Assembly (NCBI GenBank): GCA_030831945.1
Contig: JAURKC010000019.1
Coordinates: forward strand, 1 to 64,000
Source: Ferruginibacter sp.
GTDB lineage: Bacteria > Bacteroidota > Bacteroidia > Chitinophagales > Chitinophagaceae
Direction: 5' to 3'
Length of the DNA: 64,000 nt
The notes under the pieces are model-generated. The model was given only the letters and a program-made list of their open reading frames with translations, did not search any database and was not told the DNA's origin. The translations under genes and the position numbers were made by a program. Below are positions 38,945-47,427 of the stretch, piece by piece (the stretch's first letter is position 1; each line of letters starts with the position of its first letter).

Positions 38945-39394
38945 TTATAAAGGCTTGATGGCCCGGACAAGGTTTGGATTGAGCTTGCTATTGGAATTCT
39001 GAATACCACTGGAGAAATCTTGCGACCAGGCGTAGAAATTGGAGTTTTCCGACGAACTCCAATAGTTGTCAAGGGTAAAAGCGCCAATTTTATCTTTATT
39101 AAGATACATTTCATTCAACTCTTCTTTGGTGGGCAAACGCCATCCATCCCCTAAATCAGCACAGGCTTTTTTTGCGGCCTCCCAAGTCATTTTTTCTGCA
39201 AAATCACGCGTTGCAATTTCTAAATTACCTATTCTGTTAATACCTGGTGTAGACGAGGCGCTAGGTTGGTTGTTGACAGATGGTATTATATTAACAAGAA
39301 TATTTACGTCCTCACTTTTAGTACAACTGGTTAGCCAAATGATACCAATGGCAACCAGCATAGATTTCGACAATATGGTAGTAATGTTATTCAT
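38945..39394 (-). CDS. DUF1566-like lipoprotein
   Basis: 149 residues with a lipobox-like LTSC near Cys 24. The C-terminal half shows the DUF1566/Lcl C-terminal signature: MTWEAAKKACADLGDGWRLPTKEELNEMY, then YWSSSENSNFYAWSQDF and a terminal LVRAIKPL. Such domains occur in surface proteins and resemble C-type lectin-like folds; no enzymatic role is known. Monocistronic, 185 bp from its downstream neighbour. Confidence 0.72.
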   Translation of the reverse strand: MNNITTILSKSMLVAIGIIWLTSCTKSEDVNILVNIIPSVNNQPSASSTPGINRIGNLEIATRDFAEKMTWEAAKKACADLGDGWRLPTKEELNEMYLNKDKIGAFTLDNYWSSSENSNFYAWSQDFSSGIQNSNSKLNPNLVRAIKPL

Positions 39395-39762
39395 TGATAG
39401 AACGAAAAATGTTATGCATTATAAATGAACGCCGTCAATAAAAATACTTTTCTCAAATGTAGCACTAAAATAGTTTTATTGATAGAGCAGGATCCGATAT
39501 TTTTTTAAGCACACTGAGGGATAAATTGCCCCAACAGTTAGCTGATTATTAGCCTTCGGAAAGAGGTGGTTTTTGTTCAACAAAGGAAATCGAATTAAAT
39601 CTTAACTTACTTTTTTAATCGATTGATTCCCTTCCTCCCATGAATTTAACCGCTTTTAACCCTATTGTCTCCCCCTTTGCCCAAAACTCTGCTTAGATTA
39701 AAAAACGTTATTTAAAACATTCTGAAGCTGAAATTGTTTAGTAGTTTAACTAAAAGCAATAA
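39395..39762. other. Intergenic region upstream of photolyase pair, no gene seen
   Basis: 368 bp of divergent regulatory DNA. A short TTAGT..ACTAA inverted repeat lies close to the photolyase ATG (about 39739-39754). No exact TAnnTTTG box and no MerR/CarH-type regulator gene were found nearby. Confidence 0.4.
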
Positions 39763-41259
39763 ATGTCAACTCAAGTTTCAATCATATTCCCCCATCAATT
39801 ATATAAGGAACAGCCTGTAATTACTTCTGATAGACCAGTCTATTTGGTGGAGGAATGGCATTTTTTTAATCAATACCAATTTCACAAAGAAAAGCTAGTC
39901 TTGCATAGAGCTAGTATGAAATTTTATGAACAGTTTTTAAAAGAGCAGGGTATTATTGTACATTATATTGAATCAATCGAAAAGCATAACAGAATCGAAT
40001 TGCTTATCGAAAGCCTTCAGGCTAAACATATCAAACACATACATATTGTAGATCCAGTTGATAACTGGTTGTTACGAAAAATTAAATCTAGTTGCGATCT
40101 ATTAGAGATTGAACTAACCATTTATGATAGTCCAAATTTTTTAAATACTTTAAATCAAGTAGATACTTTTTTTTCTAAAAAGAAAACCTATTTTCAAACA
40201 GATTTTTACACCTGGCAAAGAAAGTCGAGAAACATTTTACTTGAAAAAGACGGTAAACCATTGGGCGGAAAATGGACTTATGATGCAGATAACCGATCTA
40301 AGTTTCCTAAAAAAGAACTTGCGCCTAAAATACCATCTGCCCCGCTAAACAATTATATAAATGAAGCGGCAATTTATATACAAAATAATTATCCCAATAA
40401 TTATGGATTAGTAAATAAGGATCATTTATTTGTAATCAATTTTGTTGATGCCGAAAAATGGCTTGAAGAATTTTTACAACACCGATTTGAAAAATTTGGA
40501 ATATATGAAGATGCAATTGTAGCAAAAGAATCCGTTTTACATCATTCGATTCTTTCTCCCATGCTTAACATTGGTTTAATAAGTCCTGATCATATAGTTG
40601 CATGTGCAATAACTTTTTCAAATAAAAATAATATTCCTTTAAATTCTTTAGAAGGCTTTATTAGACAAATAATGGGTTGGCGAGAATTTATCAGGATTGT
40701 ATATGAGCGAGAAGGATCAAAACAAAGAACTACTAATTACTGGAAATTTACTAGAAAAATTCCGGCAAGTTTTTGGAACGGTACCACAGGTATTGTACCG
40801 ATTGATATTACCATAAAAAAGGTATTAGCCACTGGATATTGTCATCATATTGAAAGGCTTATGGTACTTGGTAATTTTATGCTCTTATGCGAATTTGATC
40901 CAAATGAAGTTTATAAGTGGTTCATGGAAATGTTTATTGATGCCTACGATTGGGTAATGGTACCCAATGTTTATGGCATGACACAGTTTGCGGATGGGGG
41001 ATTAATGACCACTAAACCCTACATAAGTGGAAGCAATTATTTAATGAAGATGAGTGACTATGAAAAAGGAGAGTGGCAAGAAATTTGGGATGGTTTATTT
41101 TGGCGTTTTATGCATGAGCATAGATCCTTTTTCTTAAGCAATCCAAGAATTGGGATGCTGGTACATACTTTTGATAAAATGAATGCTGATAAACAAGCAT
41201 TGCATTTATTCAATGCTGAAAAATTTTTAAAAGAATTAGATAATCAAAATAAAAGATAA
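39763..41259 (+). CDS. Cryptochrome/photolyase-related flavoprotein (FeS-BCP/PhrB family) lacking cluster cysteines
   Basis: 498 residues of the deoxyribodipyrimidine photolyase-related family whose characterised members repair (6-4) photoproducts. The N-terminal alpha/beta domain (about 1-140) starts VSIIFPHQLY. The FAD domain carries VAKESVLHHSILSPMLNIGLI, FIRQIMGWREFIR, TGYCHHIERLMVLGNF, DAYDWVMVPNVYGMTQFADGG and TTKPYISGSNYLMKMSDY. In the family this is normally followed by CxxCxY and a CPF..LYW segment which, with one earlier cysteine, bind a 4Fe-4S cluster. Here the stretch reads DYEKGEWQEIWDGLFW: the aligned positions are P346, E434, E437 and about E440, and roughly ten residues are missing. 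The flavin site looks intact. It is followed by a second photolyase-like gene after 25 bp. Confidence 0.88.
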   Translation: MSTQVSIIFPHQLYKEQPVITSDRPVYLVEEWHFFNQYQFHKEKLVLHRASMKFYEQFLKEQGIIVHYIESIEKHNRIELLIESLQAKHIKHIHIVDPVDNWLLRKIKSSCDLLEIELTIYDSPNFLNTLNQVDTFFSKKKTYFQTDFYTWQRKSRNILLEKDGKPLGGKWTYDADNRSKFPKKELAPKIPSAPLNNYINEAAIYIQNNYPNNYGLVNKDHLFVINFVDAEKWLEEFLQHRFEKFGIYEDAIVAKESVLHHSILSPMLNIGLISPDHIVACAITFSNKNNIPLNSLEGFIRQIMGWREFIRIVYEREGSKQRTTNYWKFTRKIPASFWNGTTGIVPIDITIKKVLATGYCHHIERLMVLGNFMLLCEFDPNEVYKWFMEMFIDAYDWVMVPNVYGMTQFADGGLMTTKPYISGSNYLMKMSDYEKGEWQEIWDGLFWRFMHEHRSFFLSNPRIGMLVHTFDKMNADKQALHLFNAEKFLKELDNQNKR

Positions 41260-41284
41260 AAATAGAAATAATAGCACCTGCCTT

Positions 41285-42409
41285 ATGCAAGAGGATACTA
41301 ATTTTTTTACTGCCAATTACGATTCTATTATTGATAAAATAAATGCAATTCATCCTGAGAAATATTCTAAAACAAGGAATTTCTTGAATGGAGAGGTAAC
41401 TTATTTGTCGCCCTATATTTCAAGAGGTGTGCTATCGACAAAGCAGGTAATGGAAATGGTTTTAAACAATGGCTTTACTTTCTTTCAAAGTGAAAAATTA
41501 ATTCAAGAGCTTGCATGGCGTGAATATTATCAACGGGTATGGCAGTTTAAAAAAGAACAAATTTGGGATGATTTAAAACAAGTTCAACCAGCTGTTGATC
41601 ATTATGAAATGTTGGCCTCTTTATTAAACTGTACTACAGGTATTAAAGTAATTGATGAACATATTCAACGTTTATATCAAACAGGTTATATACATAATCA
41701 TATAAGAATGTATTTAGCTTCGATTACCTGTAATATAGGAAAAGCACATTGGAAAATACCTGCTAAATGGATGTACTATCATTTGTTGGATGGCGATATA
41801 GCAAGTAATAATTGCAGTTGGCAGTGGGTGGGTGGCTCATTTTCTTCAAAAAAATATTATTGCAATCAAGATAATATTAACAAGTACACTCATTCACATC
41901 AAACGGGTACTTTTCTAGATGCTTCTTATGAACAAATTACCGCTTTAAAAGTACCAGATACTTTATCAGTTTCAACTTCATTGAAACTACACACTATTTT
42001 ACCAGATACAAAACTTCCTATACTAGATTTGAGTAAACCTACACTCTTATACAACTCATACAATCTAGACCCAAATTGGCGAGCAAAAGAAAATGTCAAC
42101 AAGGTATTAATTTTAGAGCCATCTCATTTTAATGAAAACCCTGTCAGCGAAAAGGTGTTATATTTCATCCTTGAGCTTTCAAAAAATATTCCAGGCATAC
42201 AAGTATTTGTCGGAGAAATAGCAGCAATTGTAAAGCTTTATAACGAAAATCATATTGAAACAACGGAAGTAATTATTTCAAAAGAGCATCCGGCATTTGA
42301 ATACTATCCCGGCATCAAAGATCAGCGAGATTGGTTATTCCCATCAGTCTCGGGCTATCATTCTTCCTTTTTTAATTTTTGGAAAAAATGTGTTCAGTCA
42401 ATTCAATAA
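41285..42409 (+). CDS. Photolyase-like FAD-binding protein with C-terminal alpha/beta domain
   Basis: 374 residues. The first ~215 resemble the FAD-binding half of photolyases/cryptochromes: KTRNFLNGEVTYLSPYISRGVLST, LIQELAWREYYQRVW, QTGYIHNHIRMYLASI and CSWQWVGGSFSSKKYY, followed by NQDNINKY. The usual N-terminal antenna domain is absent. Residues about 250-374 instead read as an alpha/beta domain (LLYNSYNLDPNWR, NKVLILEPSHF, IQVFVGEIAAIV), so the order of the two domains looks reversed. Similar proteins seem to exist in other Bacteroidota, but I know of no biochemical study. Coupled to the upstream photolyase (25 bp gap) and followed by a GapN-like gene. DNA repair or light signalling is inferred. 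Confidence 0.72.
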   Translation: MQEDTNFFTANYDSIIDKINAIHPEKYSKTRNFLNGEVTYLSPYISRGVLSTKQVMEMVLNNGFTFFQSEKLIQELAWREYYQRVWQFKKEQIWDDLKQVQPAVDHYEMLASLLNCTTGIKVIDEHIQRLYQTGYIHNHIRMYLASITCNIGKAHWKIPAKWMYYHLLDGDIASNNCSWQWVGGSFSSKKYYCNQDNINKYTHSHQTGTFLDASYEQITALKVPDTLSVSTSLKLHTILPDTKLPILDLSKPTLLYNSYNLDPNWRAKENVNKVLILEPSHFNENPVSEKVLYFILELSKNIPGIQVFVGEIAAIVKLYNENHIETTEVIISKEHPAFEYYPGIKDQRDWLFPSVSGYHSSFFNFWKKCVQSIQ

Positions 42410-42552
42410 GCACAAAGTGAATGAATATTTAGAGGTGTTTTCGAGGAGATCTGACCCATTACTAGCTTCATTCACCCATACTAATTAAAATATTTATTTC
42501 TTAGAATACAACAATCGTCTATATTATTTGTTAGTTCATAAACTAAAGAATC

Positions 42553-44178
42553 ATGACATTTCAAGAACAATTAGATCATTTAATTATAGAAAAGAATACA
42601 ATACCAGAGGCTTTTGTATTGCCAGAACTTATTGATCAAAAAACCTACTTATCTAACGGGGAGTTAATTACCTGGGATGGTCCAAGCCATGAAGTTTTTT
42701 CACCTATTTGTATTCAAACTTCCAATGGAATAGAACGTATAAAAATTGGCTCTTACCCAATTTGTACGGAAAAAGAAGCCAAAATTGCATTAGATGCTGC
42801 TTGTGAAGCATATAATGATGGTAGAGGTGAGTGGCCAACCATGTCCGTTTCGGAGCGTATAAAGTGTGTTGAAAATTTTATTACTAAAATGCTTGAGCAA
42901 AAAGCAATTGTTGTAAAATTATTGATGTGGGAAATTGGCAAAACCTATGCAGACTCAGAAAAAGAATTTGACAGAACAGTTGAATATATTTATGCAACCA
43001 TTGAAGCGCTAAAAGATATTGACAGAGATTCGTCAAGATTTACAATAGAACAAGGTATTGTAGCGCAAATTAGGCGATCGCCATTAGGCGTTGTTTTGTG
43101 TATGGGACCATTTAATTATCCCCTGAATGAAACTTTTACCACCTTGATACCAGCAATCATTATGGGGAATACCTTGTTATTCAAGGCGCCTAAACATGGA
43201 ACTTTATTACATTATCCAATGCTTGAAGCATTTAAGTCCTGCTTTCCTAAAGGGGTGGTGAATACAATTTATGGACGTGGTAATGTGATTATACCTGCTT
43301 TAATGGAATCTGGAAAAATAAATGTACTTACCTTAATTGGCTCTAGCAAGGTAGCCAATCAATTAAAAAAATTGCATCCAAAAGTAAATCGGCTAAGGGC
43401 CATATTAGGATTAGATGCAAAAAATGCAGCCATCGTTTCCAAGGATGCTAATATTTCTTTAGCTGTTAAAGAAACTGTATTGGGATCTCTTTCATTTAAT
43501 GGACAAAGGTGTACTGCGCTTAAAACAATTTTTGTACATCAATCAATTGCCAATGAATTTATTGAATTATTAAAAGAACAGGTTGCTAAATTACAATTTG
43601 GATTGCCTTGGGAAAAAGGAGTGACTTTAACTCCGCTACCTGAACCGGGTAAGCCCGCCTATTTAAATGATTTAATCGAAGACGCAAAACTACATGGAGC
43701 AAAAGTGATGAATGAAAATGGAGGGACAATAAAAGAAACTTTCTTTTATCCAGCTATTTTATTTCCTGTAAATCATAAAATGAAAATATACAGTGAAGAG
43801 CAGTTTGGTCCAATTATTCCGATTATTCCTTTCGATGATATTGAAGAGCCTATCCAATATATTATTGAATCAACGCATGGTCAACAAGTTAGTTTGTTTT
43901 CTCAAAATAAAGCAGAATTAGCAAGCTTGATTGACCCTTTAGTCAATCAAGTGAGTCGGGTGAACATCAATTGCCAATGTCAAAGAGGGCCTGATAGTTT
44001 TCCTTTTACTGGTCGGAAAGACAGTGCCGAGGGTACTTTATCTGTGGTGGATGCTTTAAGGTCATTTTCAATTAGATCACTTGTTGCAGCTAAACTGACG
44101 GATGAAAATAAAGAAATCATCAATGATATTGTTGCTTCAGATGACTCAAATTTTTTGAGTACGAAGTTTATATTTTAA
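42553..44178 (+). CDS. Aldehyde dehydrogenase, GapN-like (NADP-dependent glyceraldehyde-3-phosphate dehydrogenase family)
   Basis: 541 residues of the aldehyde dehydrogenase superfamily. The oxyanion asparagine lies in MGPFNYPLNE, the nucleotide-fold motif is LIGSSKVANQL and the catalytic cysteine is C320 in SFNGQRCTALK. The GQRCTALK block and the C-terminal CQRGPDSFPFTGRKDSAEGTLS are typical of GapN, which oxidises glyceraldehyde 3-phosphate directly to 3-phosphoglycerate with NADP. The general-base glutamate of ordinary members lies 34 residues before the cysteine; that position is G286 here, within GLDAKN, with D288 nearby. Related GapN-type proteins may carry an acidic residue at that shifted position (memory, unchecked). 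It follows the photolyase pair at 143 bp and ends at a strong hairpin. Confidence 0.82.
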   Translation: MTFQEQLDHLIIEKNTIPEAFVLPELIDQKTYLSNGELITWDGPSHEVFSPICIQTSNGIERIKIGSYPICTEKEAKIALDAACEAYNDGRGEWPTMSVSERIKCVENFITKMLEQKAIVVKLLMWEIGKTYADSEKEFDRTVEYIYATIEALKDIDRDSSRFTIEQGIVAQIRRSPLGVVLCMGPFNYPLNETFTTLIPAIIMGNTLLFKAPKHGTLLHYPMLEAFKSCFPKGVVNTIYGRGNVIIPALMESGKINVLTLIGSSKVANQLKKLHPKVNRLRAILGLDAKNAAIVSKDANISLAVKETVLGSLSFNGQRCTALKTIFVHQSIANEFIELLKEQVAKLQFGLPWEKGVTLTPLPEPGKPAYLNDLIEDAKLHGAKVMNENGGTIKETFFYPAILFPVNHKMKIYSEEQFGPIIPIIPFDDIEEPIQYIIESTHGQQVSLFSQNKAELASLIDPLVNQVSRVNINCQCQRGPDSFPFTGRKDSAEGTLSVVDALRSFSIRSLVAAKLTDENKEIINDIVASDDSNFLSTKFIF

Positions 44179-44239
44179 AGTAGTAAACGCTCTATTAATT
44201 GAGGACGTTTAAGACTCCAAAAAAATTTTTTAAATTCAA

Positions 44240-44280
44240 TCATTGAATACAATTAACAATGCCTTAATTGTATTCAATGA
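44240..44280. terminator. Perfect 17-bp hairpin between convergent genes
   Basis: Arms 44240-44256 and 44264-44280 (core CATTGAATACAATTA) are fully complementary around a 7-nt loop. The A/T-rich flank is clearest for the minus-strand beta-barrel gene, which ends 9 bp away; the plus side lacks a T-run. Confidence 0.7.
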
Positions 44281-44288
44281 AAGTTTGG

Positions 44289-45062
44289 CTATTTATTTTT
44301 TTTGTTAAATGAGTAGTTTAAACTAGCGAAGATAAAATGAAGTTGAATAAAATTATATCGAATCGTTCCGTTTGCTCCACCTTCAAGCAATCTATAACCA
44401 AGGTTTCCATGTAAGTTTTTAGTGAAAATATATCTTCCAGATAATGAAAAGTCAATCGCCCTGCCTTTACTTGCAGCGAGGCCTTCGCCAAAAAAATCAA
44501 TACTCATTTTTTGAGAGATATTCCAATTGGCTAATACGTTAATAAGAGGAGCGAAACCAATACTAAAATTTTCACTTAAAAGTTCTCTATTCTTCAACGA
44601 TACTCCTGCATCTCTAATTTTTGCAGACAAACCTATACCGAATTTAAAATTGTTTTTATTGACTACTCTTCTATTATAGGTAAAGCGATAAGAATTAAAC
44701 TTGTAAATAGCTTCTATTGGTAAGTTAGCTTTAAAGTTTTTTCCTTCAAATAATATATCCTTTTCTAATGTTCCAGTTTCTCCGACTTTTAAGGGCGCAT
44801 AAAGAAATGAAAAGTGATTTTTTTCATTTGATAAATAACCAGCACGCAACCTGAAAAATGGACTTGTTGGAGTCTGAAAATCATTTTTAAGAGAAAATAA
44901 CGTTCCGTTATTACCGTTGCGAATATCATTTATCTGTGTATAGAAAGCTCCTGATTCAATATTAAAGAAATACTGAGCATTAGAAGGTAAATTGAAGTTC
45001 AAACAAATAAAAAGAATCCAAAATCTTGATTGGAGCGCAAGTTTGAAAGTCAAATGATTCAT
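44289..45062 (-). CDS. Outer-membrane beta-barrel protein, function unknown
   Basis: 257 residues with a signal peptide (about 1-29, NLPSNAQ). The mature chain alternates hydrophobic and polar residues in strand pairs, for example FFRLRAGYLSNEKNHFSFLYAPL, YRFTYNRRVVNKNNFKFGIGLSAKI and LHFIFASLNYSF, as in small 8-10-stranded outer-membrane barrels. No specific family or conserved motif was recognised. Confidence 0.65.
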   Translation of the reverse strand: MNHLTFKLALQSRFWILFICLNFNLPSNAQYFFNIESGAFYTQINDIRNGNNGTLFSLKNDFQTPTSPFFRLRAGYLSNEKNHFSFLYAPLKVGETGTLEKDILFEGKNFKANLPIEAIYKFNSYRFTYNRRVVNKNNFKFGIGLSAKIRDAGVSLKNRELLSENFSIGFAPLINVLANWNISQKMSIDFFGEGLAASKGRAIDFSLSGRYIFTKNLHGNLGYRLLEGGANGTIRYNFIQLHFIFASLNYSFNKKNK

Positions 45063-45241
45063 ATGGAGTGCCTATTTTTTTGAAGCGTATTGATTAACAT
45101 TTTACAACGATTAAGGGCCTGGTACTATGGGTAATTTTTACCACTGATAATACGAAGCAATAATTTTGATTTACAATAAATATTTCTACGAAGAACGTCT
45201 GCCCTAACAAAGCAAAACTGCTTTTAGCCGTAGTTTATATT

Positions 45242-46951
45242 TCAATGCTTTAGAACTTGCTTAATAATTTCCAGCATCTTTTTATTTGTTTCTTTGTCTT
45301 TTATCGCAATTCTAATTGTATGTTTATTGAAATTGTTTCCCATAGTAGAAACATCCCTTAAAAATAGACCCATTTCTTTGCATTTAGAAACCACTGCTTC
45401 AGCGTCAGGACCATTTTCAGGAAGATAACAAAGTACAAAATTGGCTTTACTCTGTAAAACTTCTAAAGAATTAACTTTCGACAATTCTTTAGAGAATTCC
45501 TCCCTAAGTAAGTGGGTTTGCTCGTAGCATTTTTCATAATACCGGTCCTCTTTTAAGGCGACTAATGCTGCAATTTGAGCTGGAAGGCTGACTGCCCAAG
45601 GGGGAGAAATAGATCTTAACTTTTCAAGTTGAAATGGTGACGCACATAAATAAGCAGCACGAAGTCCACTTAACGCATATACCTTAGACATAGACTTACA
45701 AACAATAATATTACTTGTACTAGTAGCAAATTTCTCAAGAGACTGATCTTTTCCGCAGTAGTCGATATAGGTTTCATCAACCCATATTCTAGTACTGGGA
45801 GCTACTTGTCTTAATGTATTCTCGAGATTTGTCAAGGGAATATGCTGACCCGTGGGACTATTTGGGTTGACAATAACAATTAAGTCGTAGTTATTCTTCG
45901 CTAGGTTTAAAAGTTCTTCTAAGTCTAAAGTGTAATTATTAGCTTTTAGCAAATTGATTCGATCAACTTGGCAACCAATAATATTTTCAAGGACATGGAG
46001 ATATTCACCATAAGTTGGATCAAGAATCAATACGCGTGATTCTGGCAATAACCATTCTCTAAAAGCAAGAAAAATTAAATCAGAAGAGCCGGAACCCGGA
46101 AGAACATTATCTAACTTAAGCCCTCTTGCTTTAGCTATGCCTTTTGCCATGCCTAAACAATCTGTTGGAGGTGAAGTTTTGCAAATCCATGATAAATGAT
46201 TTTCCAATTCACTTATCAACTGTGGAGGCGGATCAAACCAAGCGTCGAGCACATCTGCATTGATGATATTCATTCTTTTATTGAGGTCATCAAATTCATT
46301 TCCGATGGCATCAAAGAAAGCCCCTCCATGATAGCATTTGGCTGGTTTAAAAAAGTCAATCGCCAATTTCCACTCACAGTGCTGCCGTATTTTAATGAAA
46401 AAGCTTTTGAAATTCTTCTCAATGAAAGCGTTCAATTCCTCAACTTTCCCTTGTATTAATGTAAAGGTTACTTTACCAGCCTTAACTTCTTTGTTCGTTG
46501 CTTCAAAGCCTAGCTTCAAATACATGTCCAGCACTTCAGATCGTCCTATGGCCATTATATTTTCTCCACCAAGGGACTGAATCAATCGAAAAGCAGCCCA
46601 CATTAGCGCCACTGCAATAGGCTTACCTCGATATGCTTTGAGAACTGTTAATATTCTCATTTCGAATGTACTAGCATCTACTGCGAAAGGTATTTCCTTT
46701 CGAGTGAAATATTTATCTATGGAATAATCGTTTTTATCTGGTGGAGTAACACTTATGAAACCAACAATTTCTGCATTTATTTTTGCAATAATATATACAT
46801 TGAAGTGGTCTAACTTATCTTCAAACATCATTGCTTCATTAGTAGGATGCTGCATTAACTCAGTTGCATAGACTTCATGACGAAGCTGATAAATTTTATT
46901 TCTATCAACAGTTGTTGCAAGCGAGATTTCAATTAGATTGTTTTTAATCAT
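45242..46951 (-). CDS. GNAT acyltransferase fused to class I/II aminotransferase
   Basis: 569 residues in two enzyme domains. Residues about 1-175 are GNAT-like (KIYQLRHEVYATELMQHP, IVGFISVTPPD, EMRILTVLKAYRGKPIAVALM, MYLKLGFEATN), with an N-terminus reminiscent of autoinducer-synthase-type or N-acyltransferase GNATs. Residues about 225-569 form a fold-type I PLP enzyme close to histidinol-phosphate aminotransferase/CobD: LPGSGSSDLIFLAF, LDPTYGEY, VNPNSPTG, WVDETYIDY and the PLP lysine K423 in CKSMSKVYALSGLRA. The combination suggests an enzyme that transaminates or decarboxylates an amino acid derivative and N-acylates it; substrate unknown. Monocistronic. Confidence 0.82.
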   Translation of the reverse strand: MIKNNLIEISLATTVDRNKIYQLRHEVYATELMQHPTNEAMMFEDKLDHFNVYIIAKINAEIVGFISVTPPDKNDYSIDKYFTRKEIPFAVDASTFEMRILTVLKAYRGKPIAVALMWAAFRLIQSLGGENIMAIGRSEVLDMYLKLGFEATNKEVKAGKVTFTLIQGKVEELNAFIEKNFKSFFIKIRQHCEWKLAIDFFKPAKCYHGGAFFDAIGNEFDDLNKRMNIINADVLDAWFDPPPQLISELENHLSWICKTSPPTDCLGMAKGIAKARGLKLDNVLPGSGSSDLIFLAFREWLLPESRVLILDPTYGEYLHVLENIIGCQVDRINLLKANNYTLDLEELLNLAKNNYDLIVIVNPNSPTGQHIPLTNLENTLRQVAPSTRIWVDETYIDYCGKDQSLEKFATSTSNIIVCKSMSKVYALSGLRAAYLCASPFQLEKLRSISPPWAVSLPAQIAALVALKEDRYYEKCYEQTHLLREEFSKELSKVNSLEVLQSKANFVLCYLPENGPDAEAVVSKCKEMGLFLRDVSTMGNNFNKHTIRIAIKDKETNKKMLEIIKQVLKH

Positions 46952-47015
46952 ATGAATCTAAATTTCCATCAAGATTTTTAATTGCTATGCGTTATTTATT
47001 AGTATTCAAAATTAC

Positions 47016-47078
47016 CGCTAAGGTTCTGCGTGCAGGCGCAATGGAGGGTTACGAGGACCTTCACGCGGAACCTCAGCG
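47016..47078. repeat. GC-rich imperfect inverted repeat
   Basis: Arms 47016-47036 and 47058-47078 match in about 18 of 21 positions (AAGGTTCTGCGTG against CACGCGGAACCT) around a 21-nt centre. The segment is markedly GC-richer than its surroundings, as expected for an intergenic mobile palindrome. Confidence 0.55.
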
Positions 47079-47097
47079 ATTCGGCTTGTATTGTATC

Positions 47098-47262
47098 CTA
47101 TTTTTCAGATATAGCAATATAGTTTTTTAATTCAGTTTGTTTTTCTACTTTTTTTATTAAGAAGCCTGCTACGTATTTTGAATTAATTCCACCGAAATTA
47201 ATTCCTTGACTTGTTAAGTGTTTGCTTTTATCCAACTCTATTGGAGTTAAATTTGTTTGAAG
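47098..47262 (-). pseudogene. ORF remnant, unidentified C-terminal fragment
   Basis: 54 open codons on the minus strand with no start codon, bounded upstream by a stop. The translation is protein-like: ELDKSKHLTSQGINFGGINS, KYVAGFLIKKVEKQTELKNY, IAISEK, stop. No family recognised. Probably the 3' end of a gene whose 5' part has been lost or frameshifted. Confidence 0.35.
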
Positions 47263-47274
47263 TTAGATAATTCA

Positions 47275-47427
47275 TCAGGTTCCAACAATTCGATTCCTTC
47301 GCCTCCATTCACCCCTGTTTTCCCATTAAAAGTTCAAAACTTGGCCAGGACTTGGCCCGAATAAAAAAGGGTCTATGAATTTTACTTCATAAATCCTTTA
47401 TAATGTTACCCTTCGACTGTGGGCCCA
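47275..47427 (+). repeat. Direct repeat flanking the tRNA-proximal segment, left copy
   Basis: This ~153-bp segment aligns along its whole length with 49898-50060 at roughly 75 percent by eye. Shared blocks include ATTCACCCCTGTTTTCCCA, CTTGGCC, AATAAAAA-GGGT, a hairpin and CTGTGGGCCCA. Its right end reproduces the sequence at the 3' end of the tRNA gene. Read on the minus strand, both copies also encode a common short peptide block with FxGKTGVN. Confidence 0.7.
47366..47399. terminator. Hairpin of a repeated terminator family, copy 3
   Basis: Arms 47366-47379 and 47386-47399 pair in 12 of 14 positions around loop TTTTAC. The core CTATGAATTTTACTTCATAAA is identical to the copy at 35109. Confidence 0.65.
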
